Origin: Prorocentrum cordatum
Lineage: Eukaryota > Sar > Dinophyceae > Prorocentrales > Prorocentraceae
Length of the DNA stretch: 64,000 nt
Direction of reading: 5' to 3'
Assembly (NCBI GenBank): GCA_963575745.1
Contig: CAUYUJ010016705.1
Location: 92,258 to 156,257, forward strand
Shown here one piece after another: positions 1 to 13,249 of the stretch. Each line of letters opens with the position of its first letter. Position 1 is the first letter of the stretch. The notes below the pieces were generated by a model. That model saw only the letters and a list, made by a program, of their open reading frames with translations. It was not told where the DNA came from and searched no databases. The translations under genes were made by a program, and so were the position numbers.

Positions 1-2165
<2,165 letters not shown>

Positions 2166-2952
2166 GCGCACTGCCAGCGCCTGCTGCCGCTGCCTGTCTT
2201 CGCACACGTGCTACTCCCAGCATTGGAGCTGATGACGCCCGCTCCTGCACAAACCTCCTTCTCGCACTGTGAGCACCTGTCGCCACTGCTTGCCCTTCTC
2301 GTATTGCCATGTGCCTGCTGTCCCTGGCCCGGTTCGTGCACGAGTGGCTCCCAGCTTTGCAGCTAATGCCATTGCTTCTGCACTTGCCTCCTTTTCGCAG
2401 TGCCTACTCCGCTGCCACTGCTTGCCCTTCTCGCATTGCCAGCTTCTGCTGTCACTGCGTATGTCTGCGCACGAGCTGCTCCCAGCGTAGCTGATGATGT
2501 TACCCCCTGCGTTTGCCTCCTGCTTGGCTCCTGCACGCTTCTCGTAGTACCAGCGCCTGCTGCCAATTCATGCCTTCTTGCTCGCATTGGCTTGCGCCCA
2601 GCCTTCTGGCTGATCGTGGCCCACCCGCGCCTCGCCCTTCTCGCGCGTCCTGATCCCAACGCTGTGGCGGATGACATCGCGCTCTGTCTTCGCCTTCCAT
2701 CTCGCTGAGTAGTGAAAGAGTCTGCTGCCACTACTCGGCCTGCACGAACTCGCCTCAGCCCTGTCGCTGATGACGTTGGCTCACGCGGTCTCGCCTTTCT
2801 CACACGGTCGACCCCTCAGCGCTGTAGCTGATGATGTCGACCCATTCCTCGCTTCTCGCATTGGCAACGCCTGCTGCCATTGCTCGCCTTTTTCGCCTGG
2901 GCAGTGCCTGCTGCTACTGCCCGTTTTTGCACGCGAGCTGACTCCATCGGTG
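2166..2952. repeat. Degenerate GC-rich minisatellite
   Basis: Diverged units recur with phrases such as CTGCTGCCACTGCTTGCC, CTTCTCGCATTGCCA and GCTGATGATGT. The spacing is irregular, roughly 60-130 bases. The same array continues at 3099-3180 and 4288-4338, so it is the host sequence into which the elements at 2953, 3181 and 4339 inserted. Open frames here are short and cysteine-rich and are not supported as genes. Confidence 0.7.
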
Positions 2953-3098
2953 TACGGTCGGACCGAGACATATGATCGAGGTCTGCGCGTGTTCTTCGCG
3001 TCTGGTGGATGTTCTTGCGCATCCTGTGGAGGGCACCCTTGGATGCGGAGGGTCTCATGTTCTTGAAGGATGTTCTTCTGTCCTAGGTCCGAAAGTAG
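2953..3098. mobile_element. Small inverted-repeat element, family CGGTCGGACC, copy 1
   Basis: The left end reads TACGGTCGGACC (2953-2964) and the right end GGTCCGAAAGTA (3087-3098), which is its inverted repeat at 10 of 12 positions. The interior matches the element at 4339-4517, sharing GGAGGGTCTCATGTTCTT and a stretch around GTTCTTCG. At about 146 bp with no coding capacity it behaves like a MITE. Flanks are the degenerate minisatellite. No clear target duplication was found. Confidence 0.6.
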
Positions 3099-3470
3099 CT
3101 GATGGTGCTTGTCTCCCGCACCTGCGCTCCCGTGGTGACAGAGGATGCTGCCACCGCTCGTCCTTTCTCTCAGTGGCAATATAGTCACCAACGAAAAGTT
3201 AGCACAATATCGATCCAGCCTGTGCTATCTCTGAGAATGCGCCACCCATCTCCCCGGGGGAACTTTTTCTGGGCCAAAACGTCGATAACAGGCCGCTTTT
3301 CGAAATTACAACCCGAAATTTCACGAGCCAATTGCGCGTACAGTTTCAGAAAACCAATAATACATCGAGTTTTTTACTTTTTTTTGGCATGCACTCGCAG
3401 TGGAGAGGGCGTTTGATACGATATTTTACGCGTCGGCATTCGCGTCGGGTGACACCGGGCGCCTCAGGAG

Positions 3471-3630
3471 GGAGTAGATAGCACGCCCTGGGCAGGAGGA
3501 GGCGAGGGAGGGAGGGGAGGAGGGAGTAGATAGCACGCCCTGGGAAGGAGGAGGCGAGGGAGGGGAGGAGGGAGTAGATAGCACGCCCTGGGAAGGAGGA
3601 GGCGAGGGAGGGAGGGGGGAGGGAGGGAAG
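3471..3630 (+). repeat. Tandem repeat, about 50 bp, three copies
   Basis: GGAGTAGATAGCACGCCC starts at 3471, 3523 and 3571, each followed by GGGAAGGAGGAGGCGAGGGA and a variable GGGAGG tail. The periods are 52 and 48 bases. It lies inside the 3181-4287 element and its GATAGCAC echoes the GTTAGCAC of that element's ends. Confidence 0.85.
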
Positions 3631-3650
3631 GCTGGGACCCCTATGGGCGT

Positions 3651-3681
<31 letters not shown>

Positions 3682-3794
3682 CCCGCCGCCGTCGCCGTCG
3701 ACTGGAAAAGCGAACCCCCGGTTCCCAGCCCCTGTTTCCGGCCGCCTGGACCGCAGGAATGTGAAATATTTGCCATTGTGCAAGATATGCGCCA

Positions 3795-3885
3795 AGCGCG
3801 AGTAGGTGCCCCGCCCGTTCAGGGGGGGGCCAACCTTCTAAATGGCAGAGAGTAGGTGCCCCGCCTGTTCACAGGGGGCCTGCCT
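3795..3885 (+). repeat. Two-copy tandem repeat, 51 bp
   Basis: GAGTAGGTGCCCCGCC occurs at about 3799 and 3850, each followed by a similar TGTTCA/CGTTCA and G-run tail. It is inside the 3181-4287 element. Confidence 0.7.
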
Positions 3886-4068
3886 GTGCCATGCCGCAGC
3901 TTGGAAGAACGCATTCCTCCTCCTCCTCCTGCTCCTCCTTCTCTGCCTCGGATGCCCAGGAAGTGGGAGGAGAGGAGAGGAGAGGAGGACGATGTGGGAG
4001 AGGAACGGAAAATGAGGAGGAGGAGAAGGGTTCGAAGGGGTAGAGATCCAGCCCTAGCTGCACCCCAC

Positions 4069-4132
4069 CCCGCGAAAAGTAGTTAGCACAAGTGTTCCAA
4101 CCCGCGAAAAGTAGTTAGCACAAGTGTTCCAA
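4069..4132 (+). repeat. Two-copy 32-bp subterminal repeat
   Basis: CCCGCGAAAAGTAGTTAGCA followed by CAAGTGTTCCAA occurs twice in tandem, 4069-4100 and 4101-4132. A third partial copy starts near 4134. The GTTAGCAC core matches the terminal inverted repeats of the surrounding element, so these may be subterminal transposase-binding sites; that role is inferred. Confidence 0.75.
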
Positions 4133-4338
4133 GGAGTAGTTAGCACACGCTGGCCTGGATCCATTCCGCAACGCCCAAAGAGGTAGGATTTTCAGGCCCA
4201 AGAGGGCACCGAAGAAGATAGCACAGTTACCAGGCGGTGCTAACTTTTCCTTGGAATGCTCGTGCTAACTTTTCGTTGGTGACTATATGAGCTGCCACTG
4301 CTCTCTTTCTCGCACGATTCGATCCCAGCGCTGTAGCT

Positions 4339-4517
4339 CACGGTCGGACCGAGGTATCAGATCGAGGTCGGTTCGGGGAGGGTACCCCAATGTTCTTCGT
4401 GTTTGTTGGATGCTCTTGTGCATCCCGGGGGGAGGGCACCCTCGAATGTTCTTCGGTTTGGCCGGCGGAGGGTCTCATGTTCTTTGAGGATGTTATTCTG
4501 CCGTAGGTCCGACCGTA
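4339..4517. mobile_element. Small inverted-repeat element, family CGGTCGGACC, copy 2
   Basis: The left end is CACGGTCGGACC (4339-4350) and the right end GGTCCGACCGTA (4506-4517), its inverted repeat at 11 of 12 positions. The body is homologous to 2953-3098 but about 33 bases longer. There is no coding potential. It sits just outside the right end of the 1.1 kb element, in the same host minisatellite. Confidence 0.65.
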
Positions 4518-4624
4518 TGACCTGCCCGCGCGGCGTCACCCCAGCAACACTAGCTGGTGGAGCGGATTTCAGCTTTGTAGTTGGCCTGCGCTTCTGCAGC
4601 AACGAACCGGCGGCTGGCGCCATG

Positions 4625-4800
4625 GCTCGTCAGGAGGTGGGGGAGGGCGAGTGGGGGGGGGGGAGGACGAGGAGGAAGAGGGGGAGAAGGAGGAGGAGGA
4701 TGAGGAGGAAGAGGAAGATGATGAGGATGAGGATGAGGATGAGGATGAGGATGAGGAGGAGGAGGAGGAGGAGGAGGAGGAGGAGGAGAAGATGGAAATG
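4625..4800 (+). repeat. GGA/GAT purine microsatellite
   Basis: A GAGGAG and GATGAG repeat on the plus strand. Open frames are poly-Glu/Arg or Leu/Ser/Pro on the two strands and are artefacts. Confidence 0.9.
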
Positions 4801-5048
4801 GCAGAGGGGCACAGGAGGCGGGTGCCGCTCCTGGCTCCTTGCATACCGCGTGGTAGCTGACGGCGCAGGGCACACGCCCGTGCGTGATGCCGACCCTCTT
4901 GACGTTGGCGAGGTGCTTCGCGACCGCAGTGCCACCTCGAGGTTGGCGGTCCCACCGCCCGCGCGCGCCCCCGCAGGCCCGGGCGGCTCGGACGCGAAAT
5001 GGCTGGAGGAGGAGAAGGAGGAGGAGGGAGGAGGATGAGGAGATAGGG
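4801..5048 (-). other. Short complex stretch, possible minus-strand exon
   Basis: About 240 bases that are not tandem repeat, between the GGA and TGA arrays. One minus-strand frame reads complex protein-like sequence including AVAKHLANVKRVGITHGRV, ending near a splice-donor-like CG/GTATGC on that strand. No family is recognised, and the flanking frames run straight into repeat. It could be a relic exon or chance. Confidence 0.15.
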
Positions 5049-7195
<2,147 letters not shown>

Positions 7196-7681
7196 GAGGA
7201 GTTGGAGGAGGAGAGGAGCAAGGCTTCGATTCGCTGGGTGACCCAGCCGTCGGCTGTCAGGTTGTCAGGAGGACGAGGAGGAGGAGGAGGACAATACCAG
7301 GACCCTCTTCTTCCTGGCCTTCTCCCCTCCTTGGCCGGCGCGGGCCACCGGGTGGTATCTCCAGGGCGCGCTCCTCCGTAGGAGCTCCTCGTCCTGCCTC
7401 CCTCGGCAGGGCGCACCCTGAGACGTCCATGGTCCTCCTCTTCCTTCCCCCCTTCCTTTCTTCCCACGCAGGCTGACACGACCGACCCCAAGGACCGTCC
7501 TCCCTCCGTCCCTCCTCCTAATTGTTTTGCCCATTTGTTTCGCATTGCATGTTGACCAGACACGCCAGATTCCCGAGGCCACGGCCTCGCCCACCCGGTC
7601 TTGAGTAGGCCCGGACGCTGTCCGCAACGGTGGTCGCATCGCATCGCGTCGCAGGCGGTGCCCCTGGAGTCCCCAACCCCC
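7196..7681. other. Non-repetitive stretch without a recognised gene
   Basis: GC-rich sequence with a short GAGGACGAGGAGG patch near 7270. Overlapping open frames on both strands show no family features. Nothing further is supported. Confidence 0.4.
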
Positions 7682-7845
7682 TTTGCGTCGGGCCTGTCCC
7701 TTTCTAGGAGGAATTTTCAAAAATAGCTCAACAGTAGACTGGATGCGATTTTGTTTGAATATTTTGAGTTTTGTTAGATCATGTTTTTGGGTATTTCGGA
7801 TGTTTCGTCCAAAATGCGCCTGTAGGAGGACATGCCCGACCTGAA
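7682..7845. mobile_element. Small TIR element, family GTCGGGC, copy 1
   Basis: The left end contains GTCGGGCCTGTCC (7687-7699) and TCTAGGAGG. The right end is CCTGTAGGAGGACATGCCC then GACCTGAA, to 7845. The ends are imperfect inverted repeats and the interior is AT-rich (ATTTTGTTTGAATATTTTG). Homologous to 13088-13249 in ends, size (about 160 bp) and the phrase TTTCGTCCAAAATGCGCCTG. The flanking 8 bases on the two sides agree poorly, so the target duplication is decayed or absent. Confidence 0.65.
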
Positions 7846-8046
7846 ACTCCCTCCCCAGGGACAGCTTCTCCTCCGGAGCAGTTTCTTGACGGCCCCGGGG
7901 CCGGGACCGGGTAGGGGGCCGAGCACCTGCTGCGGTGTCTCTTCTTTCCACGAGGCGAGGTGGCCTTCCTTCCGGGTCCACCGGCGGCCCTTCGAGACGA
8001 GCTGGGCACCCTTGGGACACGCCCTCGGCCAGGCACAGGTGCAGGA
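7846..8046. other. GC-rich spacer between two TIR elements
   Basis: About 200 bases of ordinary-complexity sequence between copies 1 and 2 of the GTCGGGC family. Three frames are open on the plus strand but short. No gene is recognised. Confidence 0.4.
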
Positions 8047-8097
8047 TTAGGCCAGGCATGTCCTCCTACAGGCGGATTTGTGAGGAGAAATCAAATT

Positions 8098-9032
8098 ATC
8101 CCAGTGCGACCCTACCTAGGAGTTGGAGCCCCTAGGAAAGCAGCATTAGTAGTAACAGAAAAGCTAAGCTAAAGCTAAGATAAAGCTAAGCTAAAGCTAA
8201 GCTAAAACTAAACTAAAGCTAAGCTAAATCTAAGTTAAAGCTAAGCTAAAGCTAAGCTAAAGCTAAGCTAAAGCTAAGATAAAGCTGAGCTAAAGCAACG
8301 CTAAAGCTAATCTAAAACTAAGCTAACGCGAAGCTAGAGCTAAGCTAAAGCTAAGCTGAAGCTAAGCTGGAGCTAAGCTGAAGCTAAGCTAAAGCTAAGC
8401 TGAAGCTAAGCTAGAGCTAAGCTAAAGCTAAGCTGAAGCTAAGCTGACGCTAAGCTGGAGCTAAGCTAAAGCTAAGCTGAAGCTAAGCTGAAGCTAAGCT
8501 AAATCTAAGCTAAAGCTAAGCTAAAGCTAAGCTGAAGCTAAGCTGAAGCTAAGCTAAAGCTAAGCGAGAGCTAAGCTAAAGCTAAGCTAGAGCTAAGCTG
8601 AAGCTAAGCTAACGCTAAGCTAGAGCTAAGCTAAAGCTAAGCTAAAGCTAAGCTGAAGCTAAGCTAGAGCTAAGCTAAAGCTAAGCTACAGCTAAGCTGA
8701 AGCTAAGCTGAAGCTAAGCGGAAACTAAGCTAGAGCTAAGCTAGAGCTAAGCTGAAGCTAAGCTGAAGCTAAGCTAAAGCTAAGGTAATTCTAAGCTGAA
8801 GCTAAGCTAAAGCTAAGTCAAAGCTAAGCTAAAGCTAAGCTAACACTAAGCTAAAGCTAAGCTAAAGCTAAGCTAAAGCTAAGCTGAAGCTAAACTAAGC
8901 TGGGTGAACCCAGGGGGCGCAACTGGGGGAACCGCGGGGCGGGGACTGGGGGAACCGCCCGGGGCGGTTTCCATTGCCCGGCCCCTTAAGCAAAGAGAGT
9001 AAGAACCCTTCTAGGCAGAGCCTAGGTAGGGA
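8098..9032 (+). mobile_element. Satellite-carrying TIR element, copy 1
   Basis: Inverted ends CCCTACCTAGG (8110-8120) and CCTAGGTAGGG (9021-9031) enclose a 5-prime flank (GGAGTTGGAGCCCCTAGG, then GCAGCATTAGTAGTAACAG), an 11-bp satellite of about 745 bp, and a 3-prime flank rich in GGGGGAACCG and ending AAGAACCCTTCTAGGCAGAG. Comparison with the inverted copy at 48842-49736 sets the outer limits at ATCCCA on the left and TAGGGA on the right. There is no coding capacity. It interrupts the TIR element 8047-9108. Confidence 0.75.
8158..8902 (+). repeat. 11-bp satellite AAGCTAAGCTA
   Basis: Around 68 head-to-tail copies of AAGCTAAGCTA, with A/G variation at the last base and scattered substitutions. 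It forms the body of the element at 8098-9032 and recurs inverted at 48962-49678. Confidence 0.95.
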
Positions 9033-9228
9033 GTATATTCGAATGCATAGATTGTCAACAAATGCTGACCAGGGATATTCCTTCTGTAGAGGGACGTGCC
9101 CGACTTAAGTGCAGAAGAGCACCCCGAGGCCAGAGAGCCTCTGCCCCGTTTTCTGCCGAGAGTTAGTGAAAGCGTACGAGCGCCTCGGCCCCGATTCCCT
9201 CGGGGAGGCTGCGTTGGTCGAAGACGAA

Positions 9229-9410
9229 CAAAAACGCCATAAACATAAGCTTTTGGCGCTCCGCGCGGACTTCTTGGGTCCGCGCTGGGACCCCCTCGGC
9301 GGCGCCTCCGGCACTGCCCCTGGCGCGCTCCGCGCGACAGGGAGGGGGGGCCCTGCGCGATCCAAGAAGGCCGCTCGGAGCGCCAAACATTTATGCATAT
9401 GGCGCTTTTG
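9229..9410. mobile_element. 182-bp imperfect palindrome (foldback/MITE-like)
   Basis: The left arm 9229-9277 begins CAAAAACGCC and ends CTTCTTGG. The right arm 9362-9410 is its inverted complement at 41 of 49 aligned positions with no gaps (CCAAGAAGG...GGCGCTTTTG). An 84-base GC-rich loop lies between. Open frames run through it on both strands, a consequence of the symmetry. It could be a MITE or a chance inverted duplication; no other copy was found. Confidence 0.6.
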
Positions 9411-9596
9411 CTTCCTCCAGTTGGGCTGGCCTCAGGTGGAGGCGCTGTACTCCATCATGTACCACGGCAGGCGCCCTGCGAGGGGCAGGGCCGTGGTGCG
9501 CTGGGAGCCTGCTCTCTGCGTCTGCCTTGGGCCAGCGACCTTCCGCGGCCCTCGCTTCTCCCCCCTCGCACCCCCGCTGCCTCGCTCCCACCCTGC
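9411..9596 (+). other. Possible exon after a splice-acceptor-like CTCCAG
   Basis: CTTCCTCCAG ends at 9420 and is followed by an open frame reading LGWPQVEALYSIMYHGRRPA, which is complex and protein-like. A second AG lies at 9535-9540 (GGCCAG). No family is recognised and no partner exons can be joined with confidence. Record it as an unassigned candidate only. Confidence 0.15.
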
Positions 9597-9740
9597 ATCC
9601 CCCCCTCCCCCCCCTGCATCCTTCCCCCTCTCCCCTGCCTCCCTCCCTCTCTCCCCTCCCTCCATGCATCCCTCCCTCCCTCCCTCCCTCCCTCCCTGCA
9701 TCCCTCCCCCCCTGCCTCACCCTCAGGAGGCTATGGCCTC
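9597..9740. repeat. CCCT/CCCTCC pyrimidine microsatellite
   Basis: Cytosine-rich CCCTCCCTCC runs with a CATGCATCC variant. Frames give Pro/Ser/Leu-rich artefacts. Confidence 0.85.
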
Positions 9741-10725
9741 CCCCACCAGCTCTGCATCAGGCCCGGGTGCCTGTCCGCAGAGGTGGTGGCTCGTTCGCTC
9801 CTCCGTTCCCGGCATCCTTCCCGCCTGCTGGGTGTAGAGTAGACGTTGCGTGCGCATGCGCCGGTGCGGTGCGGCGCGGCGTCCTGCACTGCGAGGCGCG
9901 TTGCAGCGCGCCTCCTTGATCGCTCGGGCGATCGCTCGGGCGCTGCGTTTGGGTCGGTTCAGCTGGCTCGCGTTCCGGGGCTTCCTGCTGGGATCACCTC
10001 TTCGTTGCGGTCCTCCTCTCCTCTGCTCTCTGTCTTGCTGCCCGGGGCCGAGCCACCCTTCGGAGCAAGGGTGTATTCCTCACCCGAGTGCAGGTCCCCC
10101 TCCCCTCCTCAACGACCGGATACTACTTACTGCTTGTGCCCCGCGGCACGGCTGCGGACAGCCTGCCTCGCTCTCTGGTGCTTCTCTCTGGTGGTGGTCT
10201 CGCCCCTGAAGGTAAGCCAGGGTGCAAGCCCAGAGCGTATTCGGCAGTCCTCCCCTCCTCCGTCTTCTGCTCCATGGGGTGGTCGATAGTCTTGTGGCGG
10301 CCCCTGCGCCTTTGATCATGCAGGCCTGGGATGATGGATGAAGATAGCTCGCTCCAGAGCTTTCCGTCACGCCCTCCGAGCGTTTCATAGCCCCATCTCA
10401 TGGCAGCGTTCAACTGGTATGTGATTCTTGTATGCGGGCACCTGCTTCGCACGAGCTTCTCGCGCGGGTGGCGAGACGACCACGAAGGAAAGACCCCAGC
10501 TTTTCCGCACTCGCCCCTCCCCTCCGTCATCTGAGCGGCGCAGACAAGCGGGGTCGTTTGTGCCGACATTCGCGCGTAAGCTCCCCGCGCAAGGTCGCGC
10601 GTGAGCGTCCTCGCTTCGAATGCGGCGTGCCGCGCCGGCGGCCCGCGTAAGCTACCGCGCAAGATCGCTACGTCATCTCGCGTAAGACCCTTTTTTGATC
10701 GTCGCTAGTCTGGCGCTTGTCGTCC
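9741..10725. other. Nearly 1 kb with no recognised gene
   Basis: Complex GC-rich sequence. Several frames of 70-180 codons overlap on both strands with no conserved motif, membrane pattern or repeat. A short similarity links GCGTAAGCTCCCCGCGCAAG near 10575 and GCGTAAGCTACCGCGCAAG near 10646. Confidence 0.4.
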
Positions 10726-10732
10726 GCCGTCC

Positions 10733-10791
10733 CGACGACGACGACGCCGACGCCGACGCCGACGCCGCCGCCGACGACGACGACGATGACG
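10733..10791 (+). repeat. GAC/GCC trinucleotide repeat
   Basis: GACGACGACGACGCCGACGC-type array; short Asp/Ala frames are artefacts. Confidence 0.9.
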
Positions 10792-10947
10792 CCGTCCCTC
10801 CTCCCCGCCCCCGCCGCAATTTAAATCCACAGGAGCGCTGCCCCCCGCGCTCTTCCAGCGAAGGCTGGATGGCCGGAGAGTGGCCCGCCCCCTCCCCGCT
10901 CTGCGTACGGAACTGACACACAGGAACTCAGACATTGAGATTTCATT

Positions 10948-11011
10948 TTTTTGTTTTCCTTGTTTTTGTGTTTGTTTTTGTTTTTGTTGTTGCTGTTGCT
11001 GTTGCTGTTGC

Positions 11012-11060
<49 letters not shown>

Positions 11061-11097
11061 ATTGTTGTTGTTGTTGTTGTTGTTATTATTGTTGTCG
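10948..11097 (+). repeat. TTG trinucleotide microsatellite
   Basis: T-rich lead-in, then TTG/CTG repeats from about 10984 to 11093. Poly-Val, poly-Cys and poly-Leu frames are artefacts. Confidence 0.95.
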
Positions 11098-11261
11098 AAC
11101 TTTCATTTCTGAAGAATAATTATTTTTGATCCCCCTCACCGGTGCATACTGCTCTTTCTCAATAAAAGTGTGCCCCTCGACGCTCGCACCCTGTTCTTTG
11201 ACAGGGAAAGTCTTCCTGCCCAAACTGGGCCCCTGCCCCCCCAGATTACAACAACAACGGC

Positions 11262-11640
11262 TCCCGCCAGAGACTTCCTCCAAATTTACTCAGGACCCCC
11301 CGCCTGAGATTTCCTCACAATTTACTCAGGATCGGTGCTCCCGCCTGCGACTTCCTCGCAATTTAGTCAGGACCCCCGCTCCCATCTGAAACTTCCTCAC
11401 AACTTACTCAGGAATAGCGCTCCCGCTTGAGACTTCCTCGCAATTGAATCAAGACTTCCTCGCAATGTAATCAAGACCCCCGCTCCCGCCAGAGAACCCT
11501 TCACATTTGATTCAGGAATTGTGCTCTCGCCTGTGACTTCCATACAATTTATTCAGAAATCGCGCTTTCGACGCTCAGGAAACACGTTGCGCCAAGGATG
11601 CCGTCACAATTTACTTGGGAATCGCGCTCTCGCCATACTC
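11262..11640 (+). repeat. Degenerate minisatellite, about 50 bp
   Basis: Diverged units of the form GACTTCCTCGCAATTTACTC then AGGA and CCCGCTCCCGCCTGA, at least seven copies from about 11262. Spacing drifts between about 30 and 55 bases. Copies become less similar to the right. Confidence 0.85.
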
Positions 11641-11779
11641 AGGCATCCCGCTTGAATGTCCCACTCGCCCGACCCGCCCGTCAGGGGATCGCCCGCCCGT
11701 CGTGGGCTCCCGCCCGAGACTTCCTTCAGGAACGGCGCTTTCGCCTCGGACTTCCTCGAACATTCACGCTCTTACCTTC

Positions 11780-12150
11780 CTGCTCCTCCTCCCTCTCCCT
11801 CCTCCCTCCTCCTTCCTCTTCTCCTTCCTCTTCTCCCTTCTCTCTCCCTCCTCTCTTCCCTCATCCTTATGCCTCTCTGCCCTATCCCCTCTCCCTCCTC
11901 TCCCTCCTCCCTTCTCCCTCCCCTCTCCTGCCTCCTACCTCCCTTTTTTTTTTTTTTTTTCTCTCTCTCTCTCTTTTTTTCCCCCTCTCTCTCTCTTTCT
12001 CTACCTCTCTTATCTGTCTTTCTCTCTCTCTCTGCCTCTAATCAACCGCCCCCCTCTTCCCTCTTTCTCTCCTGGCGTTTTCCCTCTTCCTTCGTCCCTC
12101 CCTCTCCCTTCCTCCCGCTCTCCCTTGTTCTCCCCCTCCTCTCTTTGCAG
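11780..12150 (+). repeat. Pyrimidine tract (CTCC, T and CT runs)
   Basis: Almost pure C/T sequence including an 18-T run and CTCTCTCT stretches. It ends TCCTCTCTTTGCAG at 12150, which resembles a polypyrimidine tract with a splice acceptor. Confidence 0.85.
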
Positions 12151-12344
12151 GGCCCACACCAAGTCCAATGGCGGGCACATCTACGCCCACAAAGGCTTGT
12201 CCGTTTGTTCAGGTTTGCCCGTCTGTCTAAGCCCGCCGCCCCCCGCAAAGAGAAATAATCCCCCCAAAGGGGGTGTGACCGAAGACAAAAAAGGGGGCGG
12301 GTATCGAGGGTGTGGGGAAGTAAGAGCGAACAGTCTTATAATGC
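12151..12344 (+). other. Possible exon after TTTGCAG acceptor
   Basis: The frame directly after the AG at 12149-12150 reads AHTKSNGGHIYAHKGL, complex and protein-like, before degrading into Pro-rich sequence. A GC-type donor could lie at AAAG/GCTTG near 12195. No family is recognised. The frame upstream is open only because the pyrimidine tract lacks stops. Confidence 0.15.

Positions 12345-12408
<64 letters not shown>
12345..12408 (+). repeat. TTG microsatellite, about 21 copies
   Basis: Uninterrupted TTG repeat in the same orientation as the array at 10984-11093. Confidence 0.95.
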
Positions 12409-13079
12409 CGTATTTTGTTTGTTTGTTCTTTTCGTTCGGAGCGCTTTCGATGTCTCAAAAATGTGCTCCCGTTGCAGCATAGGTCTTGTTTCGAGATCAG
12501 CGCTCTGTCCCCATCGTTCCGCACCACGCTGCCGCCCCAGCGCGGGCCACTTGTTCCGGATCCGTTTTGCTTCCTCATCGTTGTCGCCCCGCTCCTTTCC
12601 CTTCCCCCGCCTTCCCCCGGTCATCCTGCTCCTGTTTCTCCCGCTCCTGCTGCTGCTGTCTCTCGTCGTTCTCCTCCTTCATCCTCTTCCAGCGTACAGG
12701 AAAAATAACCCCTCTTCCTCCTGGTCATCCTCCTGCTCATCCGCCACCTCCTCCCATGTACGCAGCCCCCGTTTTGTGATTGCGCTTCACACAACGGGTT
12801 CTTTTGGGGGTTTCCGCTTCCGCCATGACCCTCATCGGCGGATATAGGAAACATAGCGCAGTGGAATGGGTGGGAGGGGTAGGATGTCAGAGGTGGCGCA
12901 AGCGCATTTGGCTTGCCCTCTCCCCTCTCCATCTCCCCCCTCTGACCATCCCTCCTGCGGACACGCCCAACCTGACCTTAGCTTGTTGTGCTTCTCTCCG
13001 CACCTGCTTCCTGTCGCTCCCTCGCCACTCCCCGTTTCCCCCCCCCCCCCCCCCCGCAGCGCGTCTCCCCAGAGGTTTG
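12409..13079. other. No recognised gene
   Basis: Mixed complexity sequence with pyrimidine-rich patches (12590-12780) and a C run (13039-13055) ending in GCAG. Overlapping frames of about 100 codons on both strands carry no recognisable domain. Confidence 0.4.
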
Positions 13080-13087
13080 GACTCCTG

Positions 13088-13249
13088 TTAAGTCGGGCGT
13101 GTCCCTCTACAGGAGGTCGACTCAAACATAGTAAAAACTCGTCGGGGACGATGTCTCGATTATTTTTTAATATTCTGGAGTTTTTTTTGTGGGGGGGGTG
13201 TTTTGCGTTTCGCCCAAAATCCGCCTGTAGGCGGACACGCCCGACCTAA
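13088..13249. mobile_element. Small TIR element, family GTCGGGC, copy 3, intact with 8-bp target duplication
   Basis: The left end is TTAAGTCGGGCGTGTCC (13088-13104) and the right end GGACACGCCCGACCTAA (13233-13249), inverted repeats that continue through CTACAGG for about 26 bases in total. Exact direct repeats GACTCCTG flank it at 13080-13087 and 13250-13257. The interior is T-rich and non-coding. This is the cleanest copy and defines the family's ends and its 8-bp duplication. Confidence 0.85.

Larger units (their letters stand above)
3181..4287. mobile_element. 1.1 kb element with perfect 23-bp terminal inverted repeats
   Basis: The left end starts AGTCACCAACG at 3183 and runs to GTTAGCAC at 3205. 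The right end (4262-4284) is its exact inverted complement, ending CGTTGGTGACT. Both ends are flanked by ATAT, which could be a short target duplication but is itself palindromic. Subterminal motifs repeat inside: GTTAGCACAAGTGTTCCAA twice directly, plus inverted GTGCTAACTTTT copies near 4230-4275. No transposase frame is visible; the interior is tandem repeat and GC-rich filler. It is therefore probably a non-autonomous DNA transposon sitting inside the 2166-4338 minisatellite. Confidence 0.75.
8047..9108. mobile_element. TIR element, family GTCGGGC, copy 2, split by a nested insertion
   Basis: The left end TTAGGCCAGGCATGTCCTCC is at 8047 and the right end ...GGGACGTGCCCGACTTAA finishes at 9108. 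Directly outside are GTGCAGGA (8039-8046) and GTGCAGAA (9109-9116), an 8-base direct repeat with one mismatch, as expected of a target-site duplication. Removing the nested element at 8098-9032 leaves about 127 bases, close to the family length of about 160. TIRs plus an 8-bp duplication fit several cut-and-paste superfamilies (hAT, P, Merlin); the sequence does not decide between them. Confidence 0.75.

Noticed and set aside
8039-9116. Target-site duplication for the inner satellite element
   Set aside because: Flanks of the inner element in both copies show no convincing direct repeat; only the outer element has one.
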